Shown piece after piece: positions 53,832 to 62,366 of a stretch of DNA of 64,000 bases. A program made the position numbers and the translations under genes. The stretch covers positions 248,001 to 312,000 of the forward strand of contig OZ241385.1 of assembly GCA_965200825.1 (NCBI GenBank). The letters are read 5' to 3'. A model generated the notes under the pieces. It was not told the origin of the DNA. It saw nothing but the letters and a program-made list of their open reading frames with translations, and did not search any database. The DNA is from Bin80 sp026709335. Lineage in GTDB: Bacteria > Bacteroidota > Rhodothermia > Rhodothermales > Bin80. The stretch's first letter is position 1. Every line of letters begins with the position of its first letter.

Positions 53832-55119
53832 GGTTCTACTGGGCTTTGTGTGGTTTGAGATCTAGACCTCCGCAGAAGAAGAGAATTGCGACTCTGAAGT
53901 TTTCAAACCTTCTGTATCCTCTTCCGATGGTTTTGATCTCTTGAATTTTCCCATTCATACGTTCAGCGATCGCATTGGATTGTGGATGGCAAAGCGCGTT
54001 ACAGACTCCCTCATAATGTTCTCTGAACATCTCTGCAATCTTGATGACTTCTTTCACCCCTGCGGTTTCCACGCTTTTGATCCAGAGATCAAAATCTTTC
54101 TTTGCTTCGGCGAAAGAGGTGCTGTTAAAGAGGGCTTTGAAGTCTTCTCGCAATCGCCAGGCTACACTGACTTCCAGGTTGGCTTCCTGGATGATCTTGA
54201 AGATCTCTTCCTGCGTTTTGGTGCGATTCTTCTCGTTCTTCAACAGTGCAAATCGGCTCCCCTTCAATTCTTCCGGATGGGTTTTCACTTCACGCTGGCG
54301 AACCTTGTTCAGCGCTGTATTGAGATACTGGATCAAATGAAACCGGTCGTGGATCAGGGCCGCCTCGGGAAAAACGGTTTTGACCGCTCCAATGAAGGCT
54401 TTCCACATATCGATGGAGACCGTCTCTACTTTCTCTTTTAGGTCTTCAAAAATGCGCTCTAAGAGTGCGATCGTGCCTTTTTTCGTCCGCCCTTCCCCGA
54501 CATCAAGCACCACACCACGGGTCGAATCACAAACGATCGTTGCATAGACATGCCCGCGCCGGAGGGCTTTCTCATCCACGCTCACATGAGCGACTGCTTC
54601 CAGCTTCCTTCGCTTCATTCCGCGCTCAACCCCCCGGTGCATGAACGCATGAACCTGATCAAATGAGCAGCGGATCAACCCGGCCGTTTTGGTCTGATTC
54701 TTGTTCACCCGCAGGATCTCTATCGCCCAGCTCTCAAACGAATGCGTCGCATGACTTGATGGATCCGTCCAGGGAATCTCCATCGTTTTGATCCCCGCAG
54801 AAGACTTCACGCGTGGAAGTCTGCAATGAATATAACAAACGCTCTGAAACCAGTCCAAGTGACGCCATACGCGCTCCCTGCGACGGTCATAAAATACTCC
54901 GGGTTCTCCCGTCTCTGGACAGATCAGGTTCTGCCCCGAATGCGAAAGATAAACATCAATTCGTCGCTCCTTCGGGTTAAAGGTGACCTCGTCAACTTGC
55001 CACTCGGAGTCAAGTCCTAACGAGTCCCGCATCACCGCATTCATAAATTCCTTTGTCATGAAATTTCTATATTTGATTCAGCTTGAATTTAATCATTTCA
55101 TACAAAACCCTACAGAACC
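53832..55119 (-). mobile_element. ISL3-family insertion sequence, copy 2 (intact), 1288 bp
   Basis: The ends are GGTTCTACTGGGCTTTGTG at 53832 and, on the complement, GGTTCTGTAGGGTTTTGT at 55119. They are flanked by a perfect 8-bp duplication, ATTGCATT (53824-53831 and 55120-55127). The transposase is intact. The right duplication ends one base before the ATG of the propeller lipoprotein. It is inverted relative to copy 1 at 39998-41299. Confidence 0.96.
53836..55059 (-). CDS. ISL3-family transposase
   Basis: The 407-residue transposase has an N-terminal zinc-finger-like region with a single cysteine pair left (NLICPETGEPG, CYIHCRLPR), a helix-turn-helix part, and a DDE core. DVDEK-type VSVDEKALRRGH, VSIDMWKAFIGAV, LIHDRFHLIQYLN and SNAIAERMNGKIQ are visible. 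It is nearly identical to the disrupted copy at 40080-41295 and can presumably mobilise both elements. Confidence 0.95.
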   Translation of the reverse strand: MTKEFMNAVMRDSLGLDSEWQVDEVTFNPKERRIDVYLSHSGQNLICPETGEPGVFYDRRRERVWRHLDWFQSVCYIHCRLPRVKSSAGIKTMEIPWTDPSSHATHSFESWAIEILRVNKNQTKTAGLIRCSFDQVHAFMHRGVERGMKRRKLEAVAHVSVDEKALRRGHVYATIVCDSTRGVVLDVGEGRTKKGTIALLERIFEDLKEKVETVSIDMWKAFIGAVKTVFPEAALIHDRFHLIQYLNTALNKVRQREVKTHPEELKGSRFALLKNEKNRTKTQEEIFKIIQEANLEVSVAWRLREDFKALFNSTSFAEAKKDFDLWIKSVETAGVKEVIKIAEMFREHYEGVCNALCHPQSNAIAERMNGKIQEIKTIGRGYRRFENFRVAILFFCGGLDLKPHKAQ

Positions 55120-55127
55120 ATTGCATT

Positions 55128-56264
55128 ATGTTAATTGGGCGTTGTTCAACATCTGTTTTATTGACTTTGATTGGGGTGGTGGTATTTCTAGGATGTTCCG
55201 CTAAGACCGATACGGAAGAGTTACAAGTCATTGCTAAACACATTGACTTGACAGAATTGTTTCGTGTTGGTACCACAGAAAGTGACAATGCTGTATTATT
55301 CGGAGATATAATGAGTATCGGTGTCAATTCGAATGATCAATTACTCGTCGCTGACTCCGATGCTAATGTGATTTACGTTTTCTCAAAGAATGGAAATAGT
55401 CTGCGCACATTTGGTAGATCAGGACTTGGGCCTGGAGAATTCGAAAGTATCCGAGATATGGATATAGGACTTGGAGACTCTGTTTTTGTTTGGGATGGTC
55501 GGCGTAGCCGACTCCTTGTATTTGAACCTGAAACTTTTCAGTTCTCCCACGATATTGACGTGGAGACCGGTGACGACTACCGCACCGCTGGTGGCTTGAT
55601 CTCAATCAGTAATAATCAGTTGTTGATGCGGTTTACTTCATACTATAGTCTTTTTAATTCTGACGAAGATCAGACATTTGATACAATCCAGAAGGTGAGT
55701 AGAAACGGAGATCCCGTAGGGAAACCATTACTAGAAATGCCTGTAACTAGGCATTTACTCTTCAGGACTGAATCAGGAATGGGTTTAGTTCTGTTGCCGT
55801 TCATTCGTCATTCGTTGGCAAAACCTGATCCAGACGGAACTTTTTATTATGGTTGGAGCGATTCTATCAACTTTGGGGTATATTCATCAAGTGGTGATTT
55901 ATTACGCAGGATCCGCTATCCGCACAAGGCTCTTCCAGTTACTCAACAAGAGTTGGACGAACATATTCAGAGTATGTCTGAGGAAGCAAGACAGGTTTTT
56001 CATCGTGAGGGTGATGTCCCAAAAACAAAACCCGCATATAGTACTTTTACTGTTAGCGATGTGGGCCAAATATGGCTCAAGTATACTCAGACGTCTGATT
56101 CTTTGGATGCATCGTGGACAGTTATAGATTTAGACGGTCAACCTGTTTTTAGTTTTGAACTGCCACCGGATGTTAACGTCCAGGTCGTAAAGGAAAACCG
56201 TGTTTATGCCATTGCCGAGCTTGAGGATGGCGCACCGTATGTAGTTGTGTATGTGTATGATTAA
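55128..56264 (+). CDS. Six-bladed beta-propeller lipoprotein
   Basis: From ATG 55128 (MLIGRCSTSVLL) this is a 378-residue lipoprotein with lipobox FLGCS (about residues 17-21). The mature part resembles NHL/6-bladed propeller proteins of Bacteroidota: NDQLLVADSDANVIYVFSK and GRSGLGPGEFESIRDM are typical blade sequences. It probably binds a ligand or partner at the cell surface or periplasm. The intact ISL3 copy ends 8 bp before the ATG and has cut its former overlap with an upstream cysteine-rich gene, so expression is likely altered. A longer frame from 55083 lies within the IS and is not native. Confidence 0.85.
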   Translation: MLIGRCSTSVLLTLIGVVVFLGCSAKTDTEELQVIAKHIDLTELFRVGTTESDNAVLFGDIMSIGVNSNDQLLVADSDANVIYVFSKNGNSLRTFGRSGLGPGEFESIRDMDIGLGDSVFVWDGRRSRLLVFEPETFQFSHDIDVETGDDYRTAGGLISISNNQLLMRFTSYYSLFNSDEDQTFDTIQKVSRNGDPVGKPLLEMPVTRHLLFRTESGMGLVLLPFIRHSLAKPDPDGTFYYGWSDSINFGVYSSSGDLLRRIRYPHKALPVTQQELDEHIQSMSEEARQVFHREGDVPKTKPAYSTFTVSDVGQIWLKYTQTSDSLDASWTVIDLDGQPVFSFELPPDVNVQVVKENRVYAIAELEDGAPYVVVYVYD

Positions 56265-56325
56265 CTGTGCAATGAAAGAATAGGGGTGGTGAAGTAAATT
56301 TATTCTGAAAGTTTATAGGTTTGCA

Positions 56326-56796
56326 ATGTGTATTCAAGGTTATTCTGGCACGTCTTTAACATTGGCAGGATTTTTGTTCTTTGTTGGTGGTACAGTGAAA
56401 TCTGAGGCTCAAACTTTGCATGATGGGCCTGAATTGGTCGTTGTTGAAGAAAAGCAGAGTTGTGGAATAGCCCCGTTGCCGAGAGGAACAACGGTTGTTT
56501 GATTGAATGACATGTTACAGCTAACATTGCCGTACGGATATATATACACAGGTGAACAGTCAGATGGTGTGCCGTTGTTTATTAAACCCCTTTCAGTCCC
56601 ACTTTATTTCCACGGTCCATCAGCGGAATCCTACAATTCATCTCTCGGTGAAACAATATATGTTGACTGTAGATGCAATGATAGTGATGGGGGAACCTGC
56701 GATGAAACCTATAATGCCAGGACTGGAGACATCTCTTGTTCATCTGAAGACTGTTTTAATTGTTTTTTAGCTATCATTAGACTGGGTGAATCCTGA
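56326..56796 (+). CDS. Small secreted cysteine-rich protein, with in-frame TGA
   Basis: ATG 56326 opens a 58-codon frame with a signal-peptide-like start (SLTLAGFLFFVGGTVKSEAQ). It stops at TGA 56500-56502 and continues in the same frame to 56796. The second part carries LTLPYGYIYTGEQSDG and a cysteine cluster (VDCRCNDSDGGTCDET, DISCSSEDCFNCF). The exact frame match suggests one 155-residue secreted protein broken by a nonsense codon, or two adjacent frames; TTG 56503 and ATG 56512 could restart. The end overlaps the next gene as TGATG, suggesting it is still translated. It is not a family I can name. Confidence 0.6.
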
Positions 56797-57323
56797 TGCA
56801 GAAAATCAATCTACTATTCACACTATTTGCATTTGCGTGCACAACTTCGTTTGCTCAATTTACCTCAGAAGAACCTTTTGAAGAAGAGCTTAATTTCATA
56901 CAACAGAAAGCCACAATCACCACCTTTGGGGAGAAAAAAGTCCTGTTAGAAATGTTTTCTGAGGATGGCCACCTCCGAAAGACAAAGTTGGCGGGTCCCC
57001 ATGTGGCAATCCATTCTCGGAAAAATGAGATTCTTCAGATAGATGACCTAAATTCAGCTTCTGTGGGTGGCGTTCTAGACCAAGACGGAGTAGCATTCTT
57101 CGGAGATTTGGTACTCACTTCGCCGAAGTGGAATGAAAAGAAGTCAACTCCTGGTCAATTTCGGGTAACTGTTTATGAAGCCTTGGTAGAAATTCAAACA
57201 ATTAGAATACCACCCTCTGATTCAGTGGATCTGGTTATTCAACAAAAAACAGTGCCATTGAATCAGCAGGGACACTTCATCAGGAGTATGAAGGAACGAG
57301 CCCGTAAACTTCGTGATTCGTGA
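56796..57323 (+). CDS. Secreted hypothetical protein
   Basis: The 175-residue protein has a clear signal peptide (INLLFTLFAFACTTSFAQ, residues 3-20). The mature part is beta-rich and not recognised. Its ATG overlaps the stop of the cysteine-rich gene upstream (TGATG), so the two are coupled and may act together outside the cytoplasm. This mirrors the older pairing of the paralogous cysteine-rich gene with the propeller lipoprotein. Confidence 0.75.
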   Translation: MQKINLLFTLFAFACTTSFAQFTSEEPFEEELNFIQQKATITTFGEKKVLLEMFSEDGHLRKTKLAGPHVAIHSRKNEILQIDDLNSASVGGVLDQDGVAFFGDLVLTSPKWNEKKSTPGQFRVTVYEALVEIQTIRIPPSDSVDLVIQQKTVPLNQQGHFIRSMKERARKLRDS

Positions 57324-57770
57324 CATTTTTGCAGACTGTATCGTTTCAAATAGACAACGCTTAGCGTGGATCATCCCTTGACGCTAATCCGGGTGAACTT
57401 CGGGCGGAAATTGCTTTCAGATCATTCGGTAGAAACAACCCGGCCAGATGGATCCATTCTCGCGAGCGTACAAGTGCGCGTAGGGGTATCCAACCCCAAG
57501 TAAAGAGTTTTGTACATGCGTATAAAGGCCTAATGAGTAAATTGAGTAAAGAACACAAGATATGTGCCCGTTTTTCATTAGACCTAATCGCCGTTATCAC
57601 AACTGGATAAGCAGGATAAGAGCTACGAAAGCCGTGTATCGTGTTAGAGTTCTCATCAATTGATTTGATTCTTTTGGTACTTGTTCATTCATTGATTCAG
57701 TTCGTGATCGGTTGTGCAAGTTACTGAGGAGCTATTCTTTCCTTGACTGAGATGGTCAGGAGTTAAAGAA
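57324..57770. other. Intergenic, nothing recognised
   Basis: No gene is accepted in this 447-bp gap between convergent genes. A minus-strand frame of 79 codons (57361-57600) lacks homology and a ribosome site. No hairpin stands out. Confidence 0.35.
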
Positions 57771-58217
57771 TTATCTTGTTCGAATTCGATCTCTCGACAT
57801 GTCTGTTCCAATCTCTATCAGATTATGGGATTCAAAAGCCCGGTCAATGTCGTGAACGATTCGTCGTCGAATTCCAGGTTTCAAGAAGGGTATTTTGCTT
57901 CGAAATCCAGTAACATAAACTCTATAGGGATGCACAAATAGGCGTACATGCTGAGAACCAACGGGTACTACTTCGACCTGCACGACGACCTTGTACAGGA
58001 ACCAGTTTCTGATTTCACGTTCCACCGTAGAGACGGCGTTAGGGGAAGGTGAATCGGTCAATTCCCACCCTGCTTCCATCAGTGCCAGTTCAATCTGGCG
58101 TAATGGCGGGGAATTTGAGTGATTGTGTTTAAAATCCCTATATAGCGGATGTAACGCAGGAGAACATCCAATGGCTGCCAAGATAAAAAACAGACCAGCA
58201 AAAAAATATTTATGCAC
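57771..58217 (-). CDS. Small lipoprotein, hypothetical
   Basis: The 148-residue protein has a lipoprotein signal with lipobox AAIGCS (residues 14-19). The mature part alternates beta strands with basic residues (WFLYKVVVQVEVVPVG) and is not recognised. It follows the alpha/beta hydrolase by 10 bp on the same strand and is probably co-transcribed with it. Confidence 0.75.
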   Translation of the reverse strand: MHKYFFAGLFFILAAIGCSPALHPLYRDFKHNHSNSPPLRQIELALMEAGWELTDSPSPNAVSTVEREIRNWFLYKVVVQVEVVPVGSQHVRLFVHPYRVYVTGFRSKIPFLKPGIRRRIVHDIDRAFESHNLIEIGTDMSRDRIRTR

Positions 58218-58227
58218 GAGATGTTGC

Positions 58228-58938
58228 CTATACGGGGGCGGTGATTTTACTGATTTTGCAATTCAGGAACTCGAGCATCAATTTATTGAACACATCAGGG
58301 TGTTCCATCATTGGGGCGTGGCCGCACTTTTCAATAAAATGTAATTCTGAATTGGATAAAAGTTCGTGAAAAATGTGAGCAACTTCAGGAGGGGTAATCT
58401 GATCTTCAGTTCCCCAGATGATCAGAGTCGGCATATCAAGATCATCCAGTTCGTCAATGATTAGATCACGCATTGAACTGCGAGCAGCCCAAATGGTGCG
58501 AAGCGCACTAGATCGATTTGTCGCAATGTCATAGATCCTTTCAACCAATTCATCGGTGACCATCTTCGGTGAATAAAAGGTTCTAGCAGCCTTGAGGCGA
58601 ATATAATCACGATCATGACGCCGGAAGGTGGTGGTTCCAACTTCGGTCTCGAAAATCCCTGAAGAACCGGACAACAGAAGGGCAACGACAGTTCCGGGGC
58701 AGTCCGTTGTATACCTTATGGCAACTTGTCCACCCAAGGAATTACCACATAAGATGATTTGATCTAAGTCAAGAAATTTTGTGAATGAGCGTACAAAATC
58801 AACGATTCCTTGGATATTAGCCTGCGAACGAGGCATCTGCTGGATGTGCAGATAAGGGACAATTGCACGATAGCCACTGTCGGCCAGTGCTGAGGCAGCA
58901 TCAAACCAACCTTCGGGGTTTCCGAGTAGACCATGCAA
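58228..58938 (-). CDS. Alpha/beta hydrolase, start uncertain
   Basis: This is an alpha/beta-hydrolase-fold protein of at least 236 residues. The nucleophile elbow is CGNSLGGQVAI, the acid is in IIWGTEDQITPP and the histidine in EKCGHAPMMEHP. The oxyanion region is HGLLGNPEGW. Homology clearly begins before ATG 58938: the frame upstream reads DGDPSRPPVLLLHGLL and stays open to a stop at 59083-59085. It contains no ATG, GTG or TTG between that stop and the TTG directly before the first listed codon. A CTG, ATT or other rare start is therefore likely, or a small error. The substrate is unknown. Confidence 0.82.
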   Translation of the reverse strand: MHGLLGNPEGWFDAASALADSGYRAIVPYLHIQQMPRSQANIQGIVDFVRSFTKFLDLDQIILCGNSLGGQVAIRYTTDCPGTVVALLLSGSSGIFETEVGTTTFRRHDRDYIRLKAARTFYSPKMVTDELVERIYDIATNRSSALRTIWAARSSMRDLIIDELDDLDMPTLIIWGTEDQITPPEVAHIFHELLSNSELHFIEKCGHAPMMEHPDVFNKLMLEFLNCKISKITAPV

Positions 58939-59200
58939 CAGCAGGACAGGGGGGCGGCTGGGATCTCCATCCGAATCAACATATTTGAATCCATCGGATT
59001 CGCAAAGCCGGAGGGTCAGCGGAAGGGAGACAGTACCTTGAATAATATTTTGAATGATATTCTGTTCTTTATTAAATATTTCTCAAATATAAGCTAAATT
59101 ACCAAAATGGCAGGGAGCAAAAAAATGGAACTGTATACGAAGCCTTCAGTACCAGTCGTCTTCGCATCTGTAATTATTATTCAGTAAACTTGATTTATAT

Positions 59201-59296
59201 ATGCCCTGTGGCAAAAAAAGAAAGCGTCATAAGATTGCGACACATAAGCGCAAGAAGCGATTGCGGAAAAATCGACATAAGAAGAGAAATCGATAG
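59201..59296 (+). CDS. COX24/AURKAIP1-domain small basic protein
   Basis: This 31-residue, very basic peptide starts MPCGKKRKRHKIATHKRKK. It matches the short AURKAIP1/COX24-type proteins found in Bacteroidota, which are related to the mitochondrial small-subunit protein mS38 and are probably ribosomal. It is too short for usual gene callers. Its presence supports the Bacteroidota-like assignment of the window. Confidence 0.85.
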   Translation: MPCGKKRKRHKIATHKRKKRLRKNRHKKRNR

Positions 59297-59371
59297 ACTC
59301 GTGTACAGTAGAGATTTTTCTTTTTGAGATGATATTTGGAGGCAAGGTCATCAAAAAAATATCTGGAAGAA

Positions 59372-59698
59372 ATGTCTAAAAATCGTGACTTGGGACAGGT
59401 ACCACGCGCTTTGGGATGGGGACTTCTGCTGGGCGGAGGTGTCGGCTTCACTATGGGGCTTTTGCTTGCGCCTGAGGAAGGAAGTCGTCTTCGCCGTCGG
59501 GTAAAGTTTCACTTGGAAGAGTTGGCGAAACAGGTTGGAAACCTAGCGGAAAATATTAGATCTACCGGAGAAGGCGGTGATGCTAAATCGGAGGGTGAAG
59601 CACTTGTTGCACAAGCGAATGAGAAGGCGCAGAAAATTCATTCGGACATGGATGAAGTCAAGTACTCCGCTGCGTCTACACGTTCCGATTCCGAGTAG
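59372..59698 (+). CDS. YtxH-like protein
   Basis: From ATG 59372 (MSKNRDLGQVPR) this is a 108-residue protein with one glycine-rich membrane segment (LGWGLLLGGGVGFTMGLLLAP) followed by the YtxH signature APEEGSRLRRRVK and a helical tail. YtxH-like proteins are stress-linked small membrane proteins of unclear role. A TTG at 59336 is an alternative start next to GGAGG. Confidence 0.82.
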   Translation: MSKNRDLGQVPRALGWGLLLGGGVGFTMGLLLAPEEGSRLRRRVKFHLEELAKQVGNLAENIRSTGEGGDAKSEGEALVAQANEKAQKIHSDMDEVKYSAASTRSDSE

Positions 59699-59751
59699 GG
59701 AGGGTCCCAATCGACGATCGGTTTGCTGTTCTTGTTGCATCGGCGAGTTAC

Positions 59752-60504
59752 ATGGCAACCGGGGGAAATCCGTTTGCCCCGGACGTATTTGATTATCGCT
59801 CCAAGACAACATTCAATTATTTTCATCAATTGCTCCCTGAACGACGGGAAATCGTAGATCAACTGCTTGATCTGATCCGGCTTGATGAAAAGGATGCACT
59901 GGAAGGTATTTTTGGGTCACACGGTATCTCTGACAGTGTGAAACTGATTGGAGCGGTCTATACCGCGCCATTGATGGCAGCCCGCAGGCGATTTGTTCCT
60001 GATCCATTCTTTAGTGCGGTGGATTTTGAAGGACTCCCTACCGGAGCGCAACGTCGCTTATTGGAAAACAGTGTCATTCTAAGCGGCCTATTTGGTCTCT
60101 TGCGCCCCGATGATCTCGTACCCGAATACAGGCTCAAGATGTCCGCCGAAGTTCCGGGCATCGGACTGTTGTCTTCTTTCTGGAAGCCGCGGATCAGCCC
60201 TCTTCTCAATAACGCTGTACAGAATCGTTTTGTTTGGGATTTGTTACCTGACTCTTACCGAGAGGCTTGGGAGGATGATGAGTCTTATGAGGCACATGCA
60301 ATTGTGACCTTTCATAATGGGGATGGGAGTATCGTGGAGGAGGATACGGTCTATCGGGGCCAACTGATGAATTTTATTGTGCGTGATCCGGCAATTAATG
60401 TAGAAGCATTGGATGGATGGCGTCATCCAGGAGGTTTTCGATTCTCCCGCGAGCATTCAAATCTTGAAGGCAAAAAGAAGTCACTTGCAATGATCCGCCA
60501 TTAA
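59752..60504 (+). CDS. YaaA/UPF0246 family protein
   Basis: This is a YaaA-like protein of at least 250 residues. E. coli YaaA limits oxidative damage by lowering free iron. Family features are SGLFGLLRPDDLVPEYRLKM (about residues 108-127) and the C-terminal DGWRHPGGFRF. The first listed codon is ATG 59752, but the frame upstream (DDRFAVLVASASYM) looks like the family's first beta strand and has no ATG, GTG or TTG. The true start may be a rare codon near 59710. Confidence 0.8.
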   Translation: MATGGNPFAPDVFDYRSKTTFNYFHQLLPERREIVDQLLDLIRLDEKDALEGIFGSHGISDSVKLIGAVYTAPLMAARRRFVPDPFFSAVDFEGLPTGAQRRLLENSVILSGLFGLLRPDDLVPEYRLKMSAEVPGIGLLSSFWKPRISPLLNNAVQNRFVWDLLPDSYREAWEDDESYEAHAIVTFHNGDGSIVEEDTVYRGQLMNFIVRDPAINVEALDGWRHPGGFRFSREHSNLEGKKKSLAMIRH

Positions 60505-60515
60505 GGTCGTTTTAT

Positions 60516-61259
60516 ATGCCAGAGTGGCATGCCTTTTTGATTCTTTTTTTTGCGGGCTTGGGTGCGGGGGGCATGAATGTTTTGGCAGGCGGAGGTTCAA
60601 CGATTACGCTCCCGATCCTCATTCTCCTTGGACTTGATGCTGGTGTAGCAAACGGGACCAACCGTGTTGCTATTTTGGTACAGAATATTGTAGCCACGCT
60701 ATCGTTTGGTTCTGATAAGCAAACGCGCCTTCGGACAAGTTTATCCTATGGTTTGTGGACCATTCCGGGAGCAGTTACAGGCGTCTTTATAGTAGCGAGG
60801 GTCGAAGATGCTCTTCTAGAAAAAATTCTTGCAATCCTTCTAATCGTAGTCGTACTGACAATGTTGATTCCAAACAGGGAGCCTAGCTCAAACCAAAGCT
60901 CAGGTAAATCGATCTGGGCAGGCCCCACACTTCTGCTCATTGGCTTCTATGGTGGATTTGTTCAAGTAGGGGTTGGGTTTTTATTTATGGCCGTATTTTA
61001 TCACTTACTCAAGCTTGATCTTTTGACTACTACAGTTCATAAAATCGCCGTTATATTACTCTACACAATCCCAACATTATCGATGTTTGCAATCCTGGGT
61101 AAAATAAATTGGGGATTAGGATTAACACTGGCAGCTGGTAATGCCACAGGAGCCTTAATTGCTGCCAGGATCGCAGTTCGGCGAGGAGAAAAGGTAATAC
61201 GAATTATTTTGATTATTGCAGTATTGATTATGGCCTTAAAAATTCTCGGGGCAGTATAA
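60516..61259 (+). CDS. TSUP (TauE/SafE) family membrane permease
   Basis: The 247-residue protein has about eight membrane helices and the TSUP features GAGGMNVLAGGGSTITLPIL near the N-terminus and GFYGGFVQVGVGFLFM in the second half. Members export sulfite, sulfonates or related anions. It lies 11 bp after the YaaA-like gene. The substrate is not determinable. Confidence 0.9.
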   Translation: MPEWHAFLILFFAGLGAGGMNVLAGGGSTITLPILILLGLDAGVANGTNRVAILVQNIVATLSFGSDKQTRLRTSLSYGLWTIPGAVTGVFIVARVEDALLEKILAILLIVVVLTMLIPNREPSSNQSSGKSIWAGPTLLLIGFYGGFVQVGVGFLFMAVFYHLLKLDLLTTTVHKIAVILLYTIPTLSMFAILGKINWGLGLTLAAGNATGALIAARIAVRRGEKVIRIILIIAVLIMALKILGAV

Positions 61260-61405
61260 GCGTAATTATGTAAATGCGGGAATTCCCAATACCTTACATG
61301 GCCAGTCAGTACCTTTATGATAGGATTGGATTTATCTACTGACGTCAGCGGGTAGAAGTCGATGGGTAAGTACTGTTCAATTTAGATAAGAGATTTTTTT
61401 CTTTG

Positions 61406-62059
61406 ATGATTACTCTGGGTGCCCGTGGTATAGGACATAAGTATGGATACAGGAGAATTTTTTCAGGAATCTGGTTGGAACTCAATGCTGGAACGATTCT
61501 TGCAATTACCGGCGTAAATGGCTCCGGTAAATCAACACTACTGAAAATCTTGGCTGGTGTACTCCAATCAACAAATGGAGAGATATTGTTGACGATCTCG
61601 GAAAAAACCATTCCGAGGGAGCGGCATTCCTTACATGTAGGTCTAGTTGCACCCTATATGAATGTATACGAGGATTTGACACTCCGTGAAAATCTTACTT
61701 TTATCGCCAAAGCACGCTCTATGAGCGAAGACGCTGGTCGGATTGAAGAAATTATATCTAAAGTTGGCCTGATAGATCATATTGACAGGCCCGTGCGAAA
61801 CTACTCAACAGGCATGTTGCAACGGGTGCGTTTTGCAGTTGCATTATTCCATGCACCACAAGTTCTTTTATTGGATGAACCGACCTTGGGGTTGGATCTT
61901 GGAGGAAGGGATATATATGAAACTATGGTGGCCAATGCGCAGAAAGACGGGCACGTGGTTGTGATTGCATCCAATACGAAAGATGATATTGCACTGGCCA
62001 ATCGCTCCCTGTGTATTGAGGATTATGCACCAAGTTCAATTAAATTTGCAGGGGCTTGA
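61406..62059 (+). CDS. ABC transporter ATPase, CcmA-like
   Basis: This is a 218-residue ATP-binding protein with Walker A GVNGSGKST (about residue 34), signature YSTGMLQRVRFA, and Walker B VLLLDEPTLGLDL. The small size and ENLTFIAKARSM segment resemble CcmA, the ATPase of cytochrome c maturation heme handling. No ccmB or ccmC follows here, so the CcmA role is tentative; it could serve another small exporter. ATG 61406 is preferred over the overlapping TTG 61403. Confidence 0.82.
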   Translation: MITLGARGIGHKYGYRRIFSGIWLELNAGTILAITGVNGSGKSTLLKILAGVLQSTNGEILLTISEKTIPRERHSLHVGLVAPYMNVYEDLTLRENLTFIAKARSMSEDAGRIEEIISKVGLIDHIDRPVRNYSTGMLQRVRFAVALFHAPQVLLLDEPTLGLDLGGRDIYETMVANAQKDGHVVVIASNTKDDIALANRSLCIEDYAPSSIKFAGA

Positions 62060-62099
62060 CTCGAATTCACTATACTCTCACTAAATAACTCATTAAAAC

Positions 62100-62366
62100 A
62101 TGATAGCCCGTAAGCGTAAGGGCATGATCATCAAGAATGCCAACAAGAAAGCAATTTCTGTCAAGTTGCAGGGACGTGAAATTGAGATTCCACCCGGAGG
62201 TACAGCAACCGTTACCTCTCAGGAGGTTATGGATAATGCACTGCGAGATTTGTTGCAGGTTCGTGACTTAGCGATCGTGCGTCCATTGACAGATAAAGAG
62301 GAGAAAGAAATCCAGAAAGAGTTCGGACACAAGACAAAATCGGGTAAAAATCCAAAACGTAGATGA
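62100..62366 (+). CDS. Hypothetical small basic protein
   Basis: The 88-residue protein is not recognised. It has a basic N-terminus (MIARKRKGMIIKNANKK), a middle beta-rich part (KLQGREIEIPPGGTATVTS) and a basic tail (KTKSGKNPKRR), which suggests nucleic-acid or ribosome contact. Its stop overlaps the next gene's start (ATGA), so the two are coupled. Confidence 0.65.
   Translation: MIARKRKGMIIKNANKKAISVKLQGREIEIPPGGTATVTSQEVMDNALRDLLQVRDLAIVRPLTDKEEKEIQKEFGHKTKSGKNPKRR

Noticed and set aside
57361..57600. 79-codon minus-strand frame
   Set aside because: No homology, ribosome site or partner; likely chance.
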